64,000 nt of DNA from Flavobacterium quisquiliarum. GTDB lineage: Bacteria > Bacteroidota > Bacteroidia > Flavobacteriales > Flavobacteriaceae. Below are positions 53,537-61,675 of this stretch, in pieces. The position numbers and the translations under genes are program-made. The notes below the pieces were generated by a model, which saw nothing but the letters and a program-made list of their open reading frames with translations, was not told the DNA's origin and made no database searches. The stretch spans positions 1 through 64,000 of the forward strand of contig NZ_WWEM01000009.1 of NCBI RefSeq assembly GCF_019308285.1, in the 5' to 3' direction. Each line of letters begins with the position of its first letter. Within the stretch, counting starts at the first letter, position 1.

Positions 53537-54715
53537 ATGAACAAAAGAGTTGTTATCGTTTCTGCCGTTAGAACACCTATCGGAAGTTTCATGGGAGGTT
53601 TATCTACCGTACCCGCGCCAAAATTAGGTGCTGCCGCCATTAAGGGAGCGCTTTCAAAAATTAACCTAGACCCAAAACTAGTTGATGAAGTTTTTATGGG
53701 TAATGTAATTCAGGCAGGAGTTGGACAAGCTCCAGCTCGCCAAGCTGCACTTTTTGCTGGTTTGTCTGAAGAAGTTGCCGCTACAACAGTAAACAAAGTT
53801 TGTGCTTCTGGAATGAAAGCGGTTATGTTCGCTGCGCAAGCAATTGCATGTGGAGACGCTGAGATTGTTGTAGCGGGCGGAATGGAAAGCATGAGCTTGA
53901 TTCCACATTATGTACAAATGCGTGCCGGAAACAAATTTGGTCTTGCAACTATGCTGGATGGAATGCAAAAAGATGGCTTGACAGATGCTTATGACAACAA
54001 CGCAATGGGAGTTTGCGCTGATTTATGTGCAACTGAATACAAAATCAGCCGTGAAGAGCAAGACGCATTTGCAATCCAATCTTATGAGAGAAGCGCTAAA
54101 GCTTGGGATGCTGGAAAATTCGACAATGAAGTTGTTCCTGTTGAAGTACCACAAAGACGCGGCGAACCTATTATATTTTCTAAAGACGAAGAATATACTA
54201 ATGTAAAATTAGATAAAATTCCATCTTTAGCTCCAGTTTTCACAAAAGACGGAACGGTAACTGCAGCAAACGCATCGACAATTAATGACGGAGCCGCTGC
54301 TTTAGTTTTAATGTCCGAAGAAAAAGCAAATGCATTAGGCTTAAAACCTTTAGCTTACATTAAAGGTTATGCAGATGCTGCGCAAGAGCCAAAATGGTTC
54401 ACTACAAGCCCTGCAAAAGCATTACCAAAAGCATTAGACAAAGCAGGAATCTCAATTTCAGATGTTGATTTCTTTGAATTCAATGAAGCTTTCTCTGTAG
54501 TTGGTTTAGCCAATGCGAAAATCTTAAACCTAGATAACGATAAAGTAAACGTAAACGGTGGTGCTGTTTCCTTAGGACATCCTCTTGGAGCATCTGGAGC
54601 ACGTATCATTGTAACTTTACTGAATGTTTTAGAACAAAACAATGCAAAAACCGGAGCTGCTGCAATTTGCAACGGTGGCGGAGGTGCATCAGCAATTGTT
54701 ATCGAAAGAGCATAA
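53537..54715 (+). CDS. Acetyl-CoA C-acetyltransferase (thiolase)
   Basis: 392 residues, the standard length of biosynthetic/degradative thiolase II. It condenses two acetyl-CoA to acetoacetyl-CoA, or the reverse, in the cytoplasm. The nucleophile Cys89 lies in NKVCASGMKAV; GGMESMS follows; the catalytic His348 is in GGAVSLGHPLGASGAR; and the general base Cys378 is in AAICNGGGGASAIV. EFNEAF completes the active site. It is monocistronic, with a perfect promoter upstream and a strong hairpin just downstream. Narrower roles such as fatty-acid or amino-acid breakdown cannot be separated by sequence. Confidence 0.95.
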   Translation: MNKRVVIVSAVRTPIGSFMGGLSTVPAPKLGAAAIKGALSKINLDPKLVDEVFMGNVIQAGVGQAPARQAALFAGLSEEVAATTVNKVCASGMKAVMFAAQAIACGDAEIVVAGGMESMSLIPHYVQMRAGNKFGLATMLDGMQKDGLTDAYDNNAMGVCADLCATEYKISREEQDAFAIQSYERSAKAWDAGKFDNEVVPVEVPQRRGEPIIFSKDEEYTNVKLDKIPSLAPVFTKDGTVTAANASTINDGAAALVLMSEEKANALGLKPLAYIKGYADAAQEPKWFTTSPAKALPKALDKAGISISDVDFFEFNEAFSVVGLANAKILNLDNDKVNVNGGAVSLGHPLGASGARIIVTLLNVLEQNNAKTGAAAICNGGGGASAIVIERA

Positions 54716-54727
54716 ACAATATCTCAA

Positions 54728-54762
54728 AAAATCAGGAGTTATATAAGGTAACTCCTGATTTT
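54728..54762 (+). terminator. Terminator of the thiolase gene
   Basis: Perfect 14-bp arms (AAAATCAGGAGTTA and complement) with a 7-nt loop, a dozen nt past the stop codon. Confidence 0.9.
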
Positions 54763-54782
54763 CAACTTATAAATTTCCTTAC

Positions 54783-55544
54783 ATGTTTGGAATTTGCAAT
54801 TTAGCCATAGTACCCGTTCGAGCTGAAGCTAGTGACAGAAGTGAAATCGTAACACAGCTTTTATTTGGCGAACATATCGAAATTTTAGAACGCCATAATC
54901 AATGGGCTAAAATAAGAATTCAGTTTGACGACTACGAAGGCTGGGTCGATTCTAAACAATATCAGGAAATTACCAAAGAGCAATTTGATCTTTTGAGCAA
55001 AGAGTCAATTATTCTAAATGCTGATTTGATTGATTATATCACAGCTCCAAACAACCTATTGCTTCCAATTCCCCTTGGAGCTTCTTTATCTTTTCTAAAC
55101 AATAGCGAAATCAATATTTCCAACTTTGATTTTGAAGGAACCAAAACCAGCGGTATCAAACCTAAAAGCGCTTTAATTAAAACTGCTTTTATGTATCTGA
55201 ATGCTCCGTATTTATGGGGCGGAAAAACTCCTTTTGGAATTGACTGTTCCGGTTTTACTCAAATGGTTTACAAACTAAACGGCTATAAAATTCATCGTGA
55301 TGCTTCGCAACAAGCGCTTGAAGGAGAACCTTTAAGTTTTATTGAAGAAAGTGAAGTGGGCGATTTAGCTTTCTTTGACAACGACGAAGGAAATATTACC
55401 CACGTTGGAATCATTATGGAAAACAACTATATCATTCACGCAAGTGGAAAAGTCCGTATCGATCGTTTAGACCATACCGGAATTTACAATCCCGAATTAA
55501 AAAGACATACCCATAAACTTCGTGTAATCAAGAAAATTATCTAG
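54783..55544 (+). CDS. C40 (NlpC/P60) peptidase with SH3 domain, YkfC-like
   Basis: 253 residues without a signal peptide, so probably cytoplasmic. An N-terminal bacterial SH3-like domain (about 1-75: GICNLAIVPVRAEASDRSEIVTQLLFGEHIEIL, WAKIRIQFDDYEGWVDSKQ) precedes the NlpC/P60 catalytic domain (about 130-253). Catalytic residues: Cys155 in GIDCSGFTQMVY, His207 in ITHVGIIM and His219 in YIIHASGKV. The arrangement matches YkfC-type gamma-D-glutamyl-L-diamino acid endopeptidases, which degrade murein peptides during cell-wall recycling. The gene lies right after the thiolase terminator and 25 nt before the SMI1/KNR4 gene, which may be co-transcribed. Confidence 0.88.
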   Translation: MFGICNLAIVPVRAEASDRSEIVTQLLFGEHIEILERHNQWAKIRIQFDDYEGWVDSKQYQEITKEQFDLLSKESIILNADLIDYITAPNNLLLPIPLGASLSFLNNSEINISNFDFEGTKTSGIKPKSALIKTAFMYLNAPYLWGGKTPFGIDCSGFTQMVYKLNGYKIHRDASQQALEGEPLSFIEESEVGDLAFFDNDEGNITHVGIIMENNYIIHASGKVRIDRLDHTGIYNPELKRHTHKLRVIKKII

Positions 55545-55569
55545 TAAAAAATCCTTACAAAAAGAAACA

Positions 55570-56625
55570 ATGGCAAAACTTGAATTATCCAAAAACGGCT
55601 TTCAGATCAACAATATAAACATCGAATTCCCAATTGATATAAAAGTTTTAAAACAGGCTTTAGGAAATTCTAGATATACTAAAAAAAAATACAATCACAT
55701 TTATACTTGGGACGACCAAGGGATTATGGCTTTTTCTAAAGAAGGAGACAAAGTCGAAAGTATAGGACTTGAATTAGAGCTTCGTGAATACGATTTTTGT
55801 GCAAAAAGTATCTTTACTGGCGAATTTATTTTTGATGGTTACGAATTATTTAAATACTACGAAAACAACAAAAAACAGCTTGTAAAACTTTTTAAAGGAG
55901 ACAGAAGCGGTGCTTTTATCCTAAACGGAATCAGCGTTTGGTTTGACAAAGAAGATGGTAAAATTACGAGTTTAAGCATTTCTCCACGCAAGGAAGAAGA
56001 GAAAAAAATTTCAGCTCCTGTTGATCTCGAATTCAAATTCTTTGAACCACTTTGGAAAGAATGGATTTCTGAAATCAATAAAATTGTTTCTGAAAATAAT
56101 GATTATTACAATCTTGCAGAAGGAATTTCAGAAGATGATATAAACAATCATTCAGTTATTGAAGATGAAATAACAATCCCTCCTGCTCTAGTAAATTTCT
56201 ACAAAGTTCACAATGTCGATTACGATGCCGTTACATCAGCATTTCAGTTGGCGATAAACAATTGGAGTTACGAACTTATTCCTTTTCAAGACATTACGGA
56301 AGAATGGATTTCCATACAAGATCTGCAATTTGACGAAGACGATTTACCAGAACAAGATGAAGTAGATTTCGAAAAAATCAAAACCAACAACTACGCCAAT
56401 CCAAAATGGATTCCGTTTGCAACCGGAAGAAACGGAGATTATTTACTTTACGACACAGACCCGGCCTCAAAAGGAAAATTTGGACAGATTATCGAACTCC
56501 AAAATGAATCCTGGTCAAGAATCATAGTTGCCGATTCATTAGAAGAATTAATTCAAAACGAAATCAACAATTTAAAAGCGGGTAAAACTGAGCATTTTAG
56601 TTTTATAATTGAAAAAGAAAATTAA
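55570..56625 (+). CDS. SMI1/KNR4-family protein with N-terminal DUF7738-like domain
   Basis: 351 residues, no signal peptide. The N-terminal part (about 1-140: ELSKNGFQINNINIEFPIDIKVLKQALG, TWDDQGIMAFSKEG) looks like the DUF7738 domain. The C-terminal part is a SMI1/KNR4 domain: FFEPLWKEWISEINKI, IPPALVNFYKVHN, NPKWIPFATGRNGDYLLYDTDPASKGKFGQII, then IVADSLEELIQNEINNL. Many bacterial SMI1/KNR4 proteins are immunity proteins of polymorphic toxins, while others are housekeeping proteins of unknown role. No toxin gene is visible next to it: the C40 peptidase upstream looks like a cell-wall recycling enzyme. Function remains open. Confidence 0.8.
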   Translation: MAKLELSKNGFQINNINIEFPIDIKVLKQALGNSRYTKKKYNHIYTWDDQGIMAFSKEGDKVESIGLELELREYDFCAKSIFTGEFIFDGYELFKYYENNKKQLVKLFKGDRSGAFILNGISVWFDKEDGKITSLSISPRKEEEKKISAPVDLEFKFFEPLWKEWISEINKIVSENNDYYNLAEGISEDDINNHSVIEDEITIPPALVNFYKVHNVDYDAVTSAFQLAINNWSYELIPFQDITEEWISIQDLQFDEDDLPEQDEVDFEKIKTNNYANPKWIPFATGRNGDYLLYDTDPASKGKFGQIIELQNESWSRIIVADSLEELIQNEINNLKAGKTEHFSFIIEKEN

Positions 56626-56787
56626 GGCACACGGATAAAACAGATTTGCTTTGCAAAAACGCGGATTTACACAGATTTTTTCCTCTCACAGATTGAGCAG
56701 ATTTAACAGTTTTTTTTACAAGTATTATATGTGAAATAAAAACAGTCCAAAAATTAGAGTAAATTCGTGAATTCGTGGCAAAAAAAA
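56626..56787. repeat. Spacer with repeat words between convergent genes
   Basis: Between the SMI1/KNR4 gene and the AraC gene. It holds ACAGATTTGC, CACAGATTGAGCAGATTT and ATTCGTGAATTCGTGGC (56763-56779), words shared with the inverted repeats at 60.0-62.8 kb. No clear long hairpin is formed within this copy. Confidence 0.5.
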
Positions 56788-57633
56788 CTAAGCACTTAAT
56801 CGAATCGTTTTTCTAAACTCAGATGGACTATACCCTTTTTGTTTTCTAAAGAATTTATTAAAGTGGCTTTCATCCGTAAAACCAAATTCATACGCAATTT
56901 CATTAATACGTTTATCACTAAACTGCAAACGATGCTCAATCAGTTTCGTTTTATAATTACTGATATATTGTTGCATCGTTTCACTCGCATGCTTCTTAAA
57001 ATAACGTCCTAAATACGTATTTGAAATCCCGAAATAATCACTTATGGATTCCGCTTTAATTTTTTCAGGGAAATAAATATTATTCTGAATGTATTGCAAA
57101 ATATCCATAGCTTTAGCCTCTGTACCAATATTAACCTGCTCTGGAAGATATTTCGCAATATTACGAGCAACTATTATAATCAAAGTATTCACCAATTGCT
57201 GAATCAATTCCTGATTGTAAACATCTTTATCCTGATGCTCGCGACAGATTGCTTCAATCATCACTTTCACCAAACACTTATCAGGATCATTTTTTAGAAT
57301 ACAACCCGGCTGATGATTCGCATTTTGAAGAATATATTCCAATCGCTGCACATTCTCATTTTGCAAACTCGAATTTTTCAAATAAATATCATTAAACCTC
57401 AAAAAGAAAAACTTCGTTTCTGTTTCAATGGTAAAATTATGACAGTCCTCTGGCGTCAATAAAAACAAATGCCCTGGATCGTACTCAAAAATATTTTTAT
57501 TAATACACTGTCTTCCTGTTCCTTCAAGAATATAAACCAGTTCAAAGAAATTATGGCGATCACCCACATCCGGATATTCGTTTAAAGTTTCAAAAGAAAC
57601 CGTAAAAGGCTCGTATAAATTCTCTTTTTTCAT
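56788..57633 (-). CDS. AraC-family transcriptional regulator with cupin sensor
   Basis: 281 residues. N-terminal cupin-like ligand domain (about 10-100: HNFFELVYILEGTGRQCINKNIFEYDPGHLFLLTPEDCH) and C-terminal double helix-turn-helix (about 180-281: ISDYFGISNTYLGRYFKKHASETMQQYISNYK, then INEIAYEFGFTDESHFNKFFRKQKGYSPSEFRK). It is divergent from the aldo/keto reductase gene, which it probably controls. A promoter with TATATTTG (57655-57662) and TTG 22 nt upstream faces it. Confidence 0.9.
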   Translation of the reverse strand: MKKENLYEPFTVSFETLNEYPDVGDRHNFFELVYILEGTGRQCINKNIFEYDPGHLFLLTPEDCHNFTIETETKFFFLRFNDIYLKNSSLQNENVQRLEYILQNANHQPGCILKNDPDKCLVKVMIEAICREHQDKDVYNQELIQQLVNTLIIIVARNIAKYLPEQVNIGTEAKAMDILQYIQNNIYFPEKIKAESISDYFGISNTYLGRYFKKHASETMQQYISNYKTKLIEHRLQFSDKRINEIAYEFGFTDESHFNKFFRKQKGYSPSEFRKTIRLSA

Positions 57634-57654
57634 AATCTATTTTATTTGAAGTTG

Positions 57655-57716
57655 CAAATATACCTAAAAAAGACAAATATATACCAAATTAAAACCTTAA
57701 AAATGGTATAATTTTG
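57655..57716. promoter_or_regulatory. Divergent promoters of the AraC and aldo/keto reductase genes
   Basis: Minus strand: TATATTTG (57655-57662) with TTG at 57685-57687. Plus strand: TAATTTTG (57709-57716) without an obvious TTG. Between them, AAATATACC (57656-57664) and AAATATATACC (57675-57685) are similar direct repeats that could be AraC half-sites. Confidence 0.45.
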
Positions 57717-57749
57717 CCTCGTCAAATTAATCAAAATAAAATTACTATC

Positions 57750-58736
57750 ATGGAATATAGAAAATTAGGCAATTCAGAACTAGAATTATCAGCTATAACA
57801 TACGGTGCTTTTGCAATTGGCGGAACCATGTGGGGCGGAACTGAAAAGAAAGATTCAATCGAGTCAGTTCAGGCTTCTATCGACCACGGAGTAACCACAA
57901 TCGACACCGCTCCTTTTTACGGATTTGGTTTAAGCGAAGAAATGATTGGCGAAGCAATAAAATCGTACGATCGTTCAAAAGTGCAATTGTTAACCAAATT
58001 TGGTTTAGTTTGGGACGGAAGCAACAACGGAAAAGGCGATTTCTTTTTTGATGCTGATGATAACGGAAAACAAGTGCCTATTTACAAATACTCATCAAAA
58101 GAAAACGTAATTAAAGAAATCGAAGAAAGCTTAAAACGCCTTAAAACCGATTATATCGATTTACTGCAAATTCATTGGCCAGACAGCACAACGCCAATTT
58201 CTGAAACCATGGAAGCCGTTGAAACCTTAATTCAACAAGGAAAAATCAAAGCTTTTGGTGTAAGTAATTACAATATTGAACAAATCAAAGAAGCGCAAAA
58301 AAAGGTTCAGATTGCATCAGATCAGGTGGCGTATAGCATGTTGAACAGAAGTATCGAAAAAGATTTACTTCCTTTTACCATCGCAGAAAATATCGGAATC
58401 ATTGCTTACAGTCCGATGGAAAGAGGTTTATTGACAGGGAAATATTTCACCGACAGCAAGTTAAAAGAAAACGATCACCGCAACGGTTATTTCGGAAAAT
58501 TCGATTTACAAAAAGTAAAAACCCTAATCGAAGAACTAAGTTCGCTGGCAAACGACAAACATATTTCTATCGCACAATTAGTATTGCGTTGGACAACATT
58601 ACAAAAAGGAATTTCAATTGTTTTAGCCGGAGCAAGAAATGCCGAACAAGCCATTTCAAACGCTAAAACTATGGATTTCGATTTATCAGCTTCAGAACTT
58701 GCTTTCATTAATGAAGCACTTTCTAAAGTAGACTAA
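57750..58736 (+). CDS. Aldo/keto reductase
   Basis: 328 residues from the ATG at 57750; the frame is open upstream to 57714 but overlaps the promoter. NADPH-dependent barrel with MEYRKLGNSELELSAITYGAFAIGG, DTAPFYGFGLSEEMIGEAI (catalytic Asp and Tyr), LLTKFGLVWDG (Lys), YIDLLQIHWPDSTTPISETMEAVETL (His), and C-terminal cofactor site VLAGARNAEQAISNAKTMDF. The closest subgroup is the YajO/YhdN-like general aldehyde reductases. It is divergent from an AraC regulator. Physiological substrate unknown. Confidence 0.92.
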   Translation: MEYRKLGNSELELSAITYGAFAIGGTMWGGTEKKDSIESVQASIDHGVTTIDTAPFYGFGLSEEMIGEAIKSYDRSKVQLLTKFGLVWDGSNNGKGDFFFDADDNGKQVPIYKYSSKENVIKEIEESLKRLKTDYIDLLQIHWPDSTTPISETMEAVETLIQQGKIKAFGVSNYNIEQIKEAQKKVQIASDQVAYSMLNRSIEKDLLPFTIAENIGIIAYSPMERGLLTGKYFTDSKLKENDHRNGYFGKFDLQKVKTLIEELSSLANDKHISIAQLVLRWTTLQKGISIVLAGARNAEQAISNAKTMDFDLSASELAFINEALSKVD

Positions 58737-58740
58737 TTAT

Positions 58741-58888
58741 TTTTTAAACACATAGAAACATAGTTATTCATTGCGTACAAAGGCGTTTCACTTTTCTAAA
58801 AATCACATAGCTATGTGTTAGAAACTAGTTTCTTTCAATTCCCTTTTCAAGAAAGAAAGAAAAATCTATGTTTCTATGTGTTTAAAAA
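58741..58888. repeat. Nested palindromic element
   Basis: Perfect 23-bp inverted arms at 58741-58763 and 58866-58888 share the word CACATAGAAACATAG. Between them lie CACATAGCTATGTG (58804-58817) and GAAACTAGTTTC (58821-58832), both perfect palindromes that reuse the same CACATAG and GAAAC words. Confidence 0.75.
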
Positions 58889-58920
58889 AAATCTCAAACA
58901 ATTAAAATAATTTGGGTGTG

Positions 58921-58995
58921 CCCCTCCGGGTCGGGCTTTCAGCTATATCTTTTGTTCCATTTCATTCCACAAAAGGATACCGCCTCAATCCCTCA
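58921..58995. repeat. Flavobacterial dispersed repeat, copy 2
   Basis: CGGGCTTTCAGCTATATCTTTTG and CCACAAAAGGATACCGCCTCAATCCC flank a T-rich loop; TCTTTTGT and ACAAAAGGA pair. It resembles the reverse complement of 375-447. Confidence 0.5.
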
Positions 58996-59140
58996 CACAT
59001 CCGTTTTCAAAAGAAACACTTATATCTCAATTTAGGTAAACAAAAACTTTGCGACTCTGCGTCTTTGCGAGATTAAAAAATAAAGAAAAAAATGCGCCTT
59101 TAAATTTCAATATAAAGACGTTAATAAAACCAATAGTAAA

Positions 59141-59746
59141 ATGAAAAAGATATTTATAATTAACGGCGGGCAGAAATTTGCCCATTCAGGCGGAAAATTC
59201 AACAAAACAGTTCAGGACTGGACAACCGAATTTCTTTCCAAAAACAACGAATACGAAATCAAAACAACTCACGTAGAAGACAATATCGATCTTGACAAAG
59301 AAGTCGAAAAATTTGTTTGGGCAGATATTATCATTTACCATACACCAGTTTGGTGGTTTCAATTACCAAACCTTTTTAAAAAATACATCGACGATGTTTT
59401 CACCGCAGGCCATAACAAAGGAATTTACAAAAGCGACGGAAGAAGCCGTGTAAATCCAGACATCAATTACGGAACCGGCGGACTTCTGCACGGACGCAAA
59501 TACATGCTGACCACAAGCTGGAATGCTCCTGCAACAGCTTTTACACTTCCAGGTGAGTTCTTCGATCAAAAATCAGTTGATGAAGGCGTAATGTTTGGTT
59601 TCCACAAAATGAACAAATTCACAGGAATGGAAAAACTAGACGGATTCCACTTTCATGATGTTGAGAAAGGCGCTACAATAGAAAATATCGTTATCTTTAA
59701 AGAGAATTACACCAAACACTTAGAGCAAACTTTTAAAAACTTATAA
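59141..59746 (+). CDS. mdaB: MdaB-like NAD(P)H:quinone oxidoreductase
   Basis: 201-residue flavodoxin-fold enzyme: IFIINGGQKFAHSGGKFNKTV at the FMN/FAD phosphate loop, ADIIIYHTPVWWFQLPNLFKKYIDDVF, and the GGLLHGRKYMLTTSWNAPATAF segment typical of MdaB. It reduces quinones by two electrons in the cytoplasm and protects against redox cycling. The next gene, 2 nt after its stop, encodes a YgiN-like monooxygenase, the same pairing as E. coli mdaB-ygiN. Confidence 0.88.
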   Translation: MKKIFIINGGQKFAHSGGKFNKTVQDWTTEFLSKNNEYEIKTTHVEDNIDLDKEVEKFVWADIIIYHTPVWWFQLPNLFKKYIDDVFTAGHNKGIYKSDGRSRVNPDINYGTGGLLHGRKYMLTTSWNAPATAFTLPGEFFDQKSVDEGVMFGFHKMNKFTGMEKLDGFHFHDVEKGATIENIVIFKENYTKHLEQTFKNL

Positions 59747-59748
59747 TT

Positions 59749-60027
59749 ATGATTTCGATTACCGCAATTTTAAAAAGTAAACCAGAGCATTTAATTGAAG
59801 TTAAAAATATGCTTACTCACCTAGTTACCGAAACTAGAAAAGAAGAGGCCTGTATTCGTTACGATTTACATACCTCCGAAAATGTTTTTATTCTTTGGGA
59901 AGAATGGAAAGACCAGCCTGGATTAGATTTACACAACAGCCAACCTTACTTACAAGAATTCATAAAAAAAACAGAATCCTTAGTTTCAACTCCAATCCAG
60001 GTTTACAAAACAGCTCAGATTTTATAA
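59749..60027 (+). CDS. YgiN-like antibiotic-biosynthesis-monooxygenase-domain protein
   Basis: 92-residue ABM-domain protein of ferredoxin-like fold: MISITAILKSKPEHLIEVKNMLTHLVTETRKEEACIRYDLHTS, VFILWEEWKDQPGLDLHNSQPYLQEF. In E. coli the homologous YgiN oxidises menadiol and forms a quinone cycle with MdaB. The 2-nt gap to the mdaB-like gene means the two are co-translated. A repeat hairpin follows. Confidence 0.88.
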   Translation: MISITAILKSKPEHLIEVKNMLTHLVTETRKEEACIRYDLHTSENVFILWEEWKDQPGLDLHNSQPYLQEFIKKTESLVSTPIQVYKTAQIL

Positions 60028-60035
60028 GTTTTTTT

Positions 60036-60138
60036 TCGCCACGACCCGAGCGATAGCGAACAGGCGAAGCAATTCACGAATTATTTTAAATACTAAGCGC
60101 ATAGATTAAAAAAAATAAATTCGTGAATTCGCGGCGGA
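60036..60138. repeat. Inverted repeat, AATTCACGAATT family
   Basis: AATTCACGAATTATTTT (60071-60087) faces AAAATAAATTCGTGAATT (60112-60129), with outer GCCACG and CGCGGC words. It lies between the YgiN-like and DUF3291 genes. Confidence 0.65.
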
Positions 60139-60190
60139 AAAACTATCCAGAAAAAAGCTAAATTGCTTAAAATTCAGAAACATATATTTT

Positions 60191-60655
60191 ATGAGCAAAT
60201 ACCATCTTGCCGAAATTAATATTGCCAAAATGAAAGGAGTCGACATCAACGATCCAATCATGAAAGAATTTGTGGACAACTTAGACACCGTAAATAAACT
60301 AGCTGAAGAGAGCGAAGGTTTTGTCTGGAGACTAAAAGACGATACCGACAGTTACAATGCTACAAGTCTGAATCCGTACAATGATGAGCAAATCATTATC
60401 AATGTATCGGTTTGGGAAAGCATAGAAACACTGGAACATTATATGTACAAAACGTTTCACAGCGAATTCCTAAGACGCCGTAAAGAGTGGTTTCAAAAAT
60501 TCGGAAAAGCCCATACCGCCATGTGGTGGATTCCAGCAGGCCAAATCCCAACCATGGAAGAAGCCGTTGAAAAACTAGACTACCTCCAAAAAAACGGCCC
60601 TTCAGAATTAGTTTTTGATTTAAGAACTAAATATCCGATGCCAGTAGATGCATAG
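60191..60655 (+). CDS. DUF3291 domain protein
   Basis: 154-residue cytoplasmic protein: YHLAEINIAKMKGVDINDPIMKEFVDNLDTVNKLAE, FVWRLKDDT, IINVSVWESIETLEHYMYKTFHSEFLRRRKEWFQK, MWWIPAGQIPTMEEAVEKLDYL. These are the hallmarks of DUF3291, a ferredoxin-like fold related to ABM and heme-degrading monooxygenases, of unknown function. Position after MdaB/YgiN-like genes suggests a redox-linked role, but repeat hairpins on both sides argue that it may be transcribed separately. Confidence 0.85.
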   Translation: MSKYHLAEINIAKMKGVDINDPIMKEFVDNLDTVNKLAEESEGFVWRLKDDTDSYNATSLNPYNDEQIIINVSVWESIETLEHYMYKTFHSEFLRRRKEWFQKFGKAHTAMWWIPAGQIPTMEEAVEKLDYLQKNGPSELVFDLRTKYPMPVDA

Positions 60656-60663
60656 TTTTTTTA

Positions 60664-60738
60664 TAGCCACGAATTCACGAATTTTATTTTTTAAATCTAT
60701 ACGCAAAAATTTTGAATTAATTCGTGAATTCGTGGCTA
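60664..60738. repeat. Perfect 20-bp inverted repeat
   Basis: TAGCCACGAATTCACGAATT (60664-60683) and its exact complement (60719-60738) around an AT-rich loop, between the convergent DUF3291 and methyltransferase genes. It could also act as a bidirectional terminator. Confidence 0.85.
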
Positions 60739-60745
60739 ACAAAAC

Positions 60746-61453
60746 TTATTTAATTCCTCCAAAAGCTCCGAAACACATGTTTTTATGCAAGATTTCAACT
60801 TTAGAAAAACCTACTTTTTTCATCAAATCCAATTGGTAATTCATAGATCTTGGCGAATCTTCCTTTTCGATATAATCCAAAACTTTCTGACGATACTCCG
60901 CTCCTCCTATTCCTTCCAAATACTCTCCGTAACGTTGCCACGTATATTCATTCAACAATTCTGTGTCTTGCGTAATTAAATCCGAAATCATTAAACAGCC
61001 TCCCGGTTTTAATAATCTAAATAACTTTGTAAAAGTAGTTTCCCAATCTTCACCATCACGCAAATGATGTAAAACCGCACCTGCCAAAATAATATCAAAA
61101 CTGTTTTCTTTTAAATCTACTTCACGAATATCACCTTGTTTAATTTCGACTTTTCCATTTGTTTCTGCTGAAACTCTTTCAAAAGCCCTGTCTAACATTG
61201 GTAAACTTAAATCAATCAAAACACAATTCAAGTTTGGTACTTTAGACAGCATTTTTAAAGTATAATTTCCAGCTCCACAGCCAACATCCAGTACATTTTT
61301 GGCATTCGGAACGATACGTTTTGAAGCTTCAGTAATTAATTCCAAAGAAATAGTCGCATCTATTGTAGCCACTTGCCCCGTTTCTAAATTTGAAAATCGT
61401 TCAACATCATTGTCAAACCGTTCTTTGATTTCTTGAATAGATGATTTTTTCAT
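60746..61453 (-). CDS. Class I SAM-dependent methyltransferase
   Basis: 235 residues. Motif I NVLDVGCGAGNYTLKML at about residues 55-70, acidic strand LNCVLIDLSLPMLDRA, motif II/III-like NSFDIILAGAVLHHLRDGEDWETTFTKLFRLLKPGGCLMISDLI. It is a small-molecule-type Rossmann methyltransferase (UbiE/Methyltransf_25-like). The C-terminal SMNYQLDLMKKVGFSKVEILHKNMCFGAFGG is typical. The substrate is unknown. It is divergent from the LysR gene, with a hairpin repeat between. Confidence 0.88.
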   Translation of the reverse strand: MKKSSIQEIKERFDNDVERFSNLETGQVATIDATISLELITEASKRIVPNAKNVLDVGCGAGNYTLKMLSKVPNLNCVLIDLSLPMLDRAFERVSAETNGKVEIKQGDIREVDLKENSFDIILAGAVLHHLRDGEDWETTFTKLFRLLKPGGCLMISDLITQDTELLNEYTWQRYGEYLEGIGGAEYRQKVLDYIEKEDSPRSMNYQLDLMKKVGFSKVEILHKNMCFGAFGGIK

Positions 61454-61470
61454 AGCTCCTGTTTTTTTAT

Positions 61471-61592
61471 CTCTCGCAGATCACGCAGATTTAGGGGATC
61501 TTTTTGCTATTATATGATCGGAATTTTTGTGATTAAGAATGATTTTAATAAAATTAATTAATAATCTGCCCTATCTGCTGAATCTGCGAGAG
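61471..61592. repeat. Inverted repeat, CTCTCGCAGAT family
   Basis: CTCTCGCAGAT (61471-61481) and ATCTGCGAGAG (61582-61592) are exact complements. Inner words CACGCAGAT and ATCTGCTGAATC repeat the same vocabulary. Lies between the divergent methyltransferase and LysR genes. Confidence 0.65.
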
Positions 61593-61626
61593 GATTATTT
61601 TTTTTTCAAAACTATCTCTTTCATAA

Positions 61627-61674
61627 ATACTTTAAAAATACTATTTTTATCAATAAATAATACTTTAAAAGTAT
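61627..61674. promoter_or_regulatory. Two LysR-type operator sites over the LysR start
   Basis: ATACTTTAAAAGTAT (61660-61674) is a perfect palindrome of T-N11-A type ending 1 nt before the ATG. ATACTTTAAAAATAC (61627-61641) is a near-copy 33 nt upstream. Two sites in phase at about three helical turns fit LysR autoregulation. Confidence 0.55.
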
Positions 61675-61675
61675 C

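Larger units (their letters stand above)
58737..59140. other. 404-nt repeat-filled spacer
   Basis: No gene. It contains a nested palindromic element (58741-58888), a second copy of the CAAAAGGAT repeat (58921-58995), and CTTTGCGACTCTGCGTCTTTGCGAGATT-type sequence near 59048-59076, which is inverted relative to CTCGCAAAGACGC at 62577. No exact TAnnTTTG promoter is seen for the following gene. Confidence 0.6.

Noticed and set aside
54783..56625. A toxin-immunity pair (C40 peptidase and SMI1/KNR4)
   Set aside because: The peptidase has the SH3 plus NlpC/P60 layout of cytoplasmic murein-peptide recycling enzymes and no secretion or polymorphic-toxin features.
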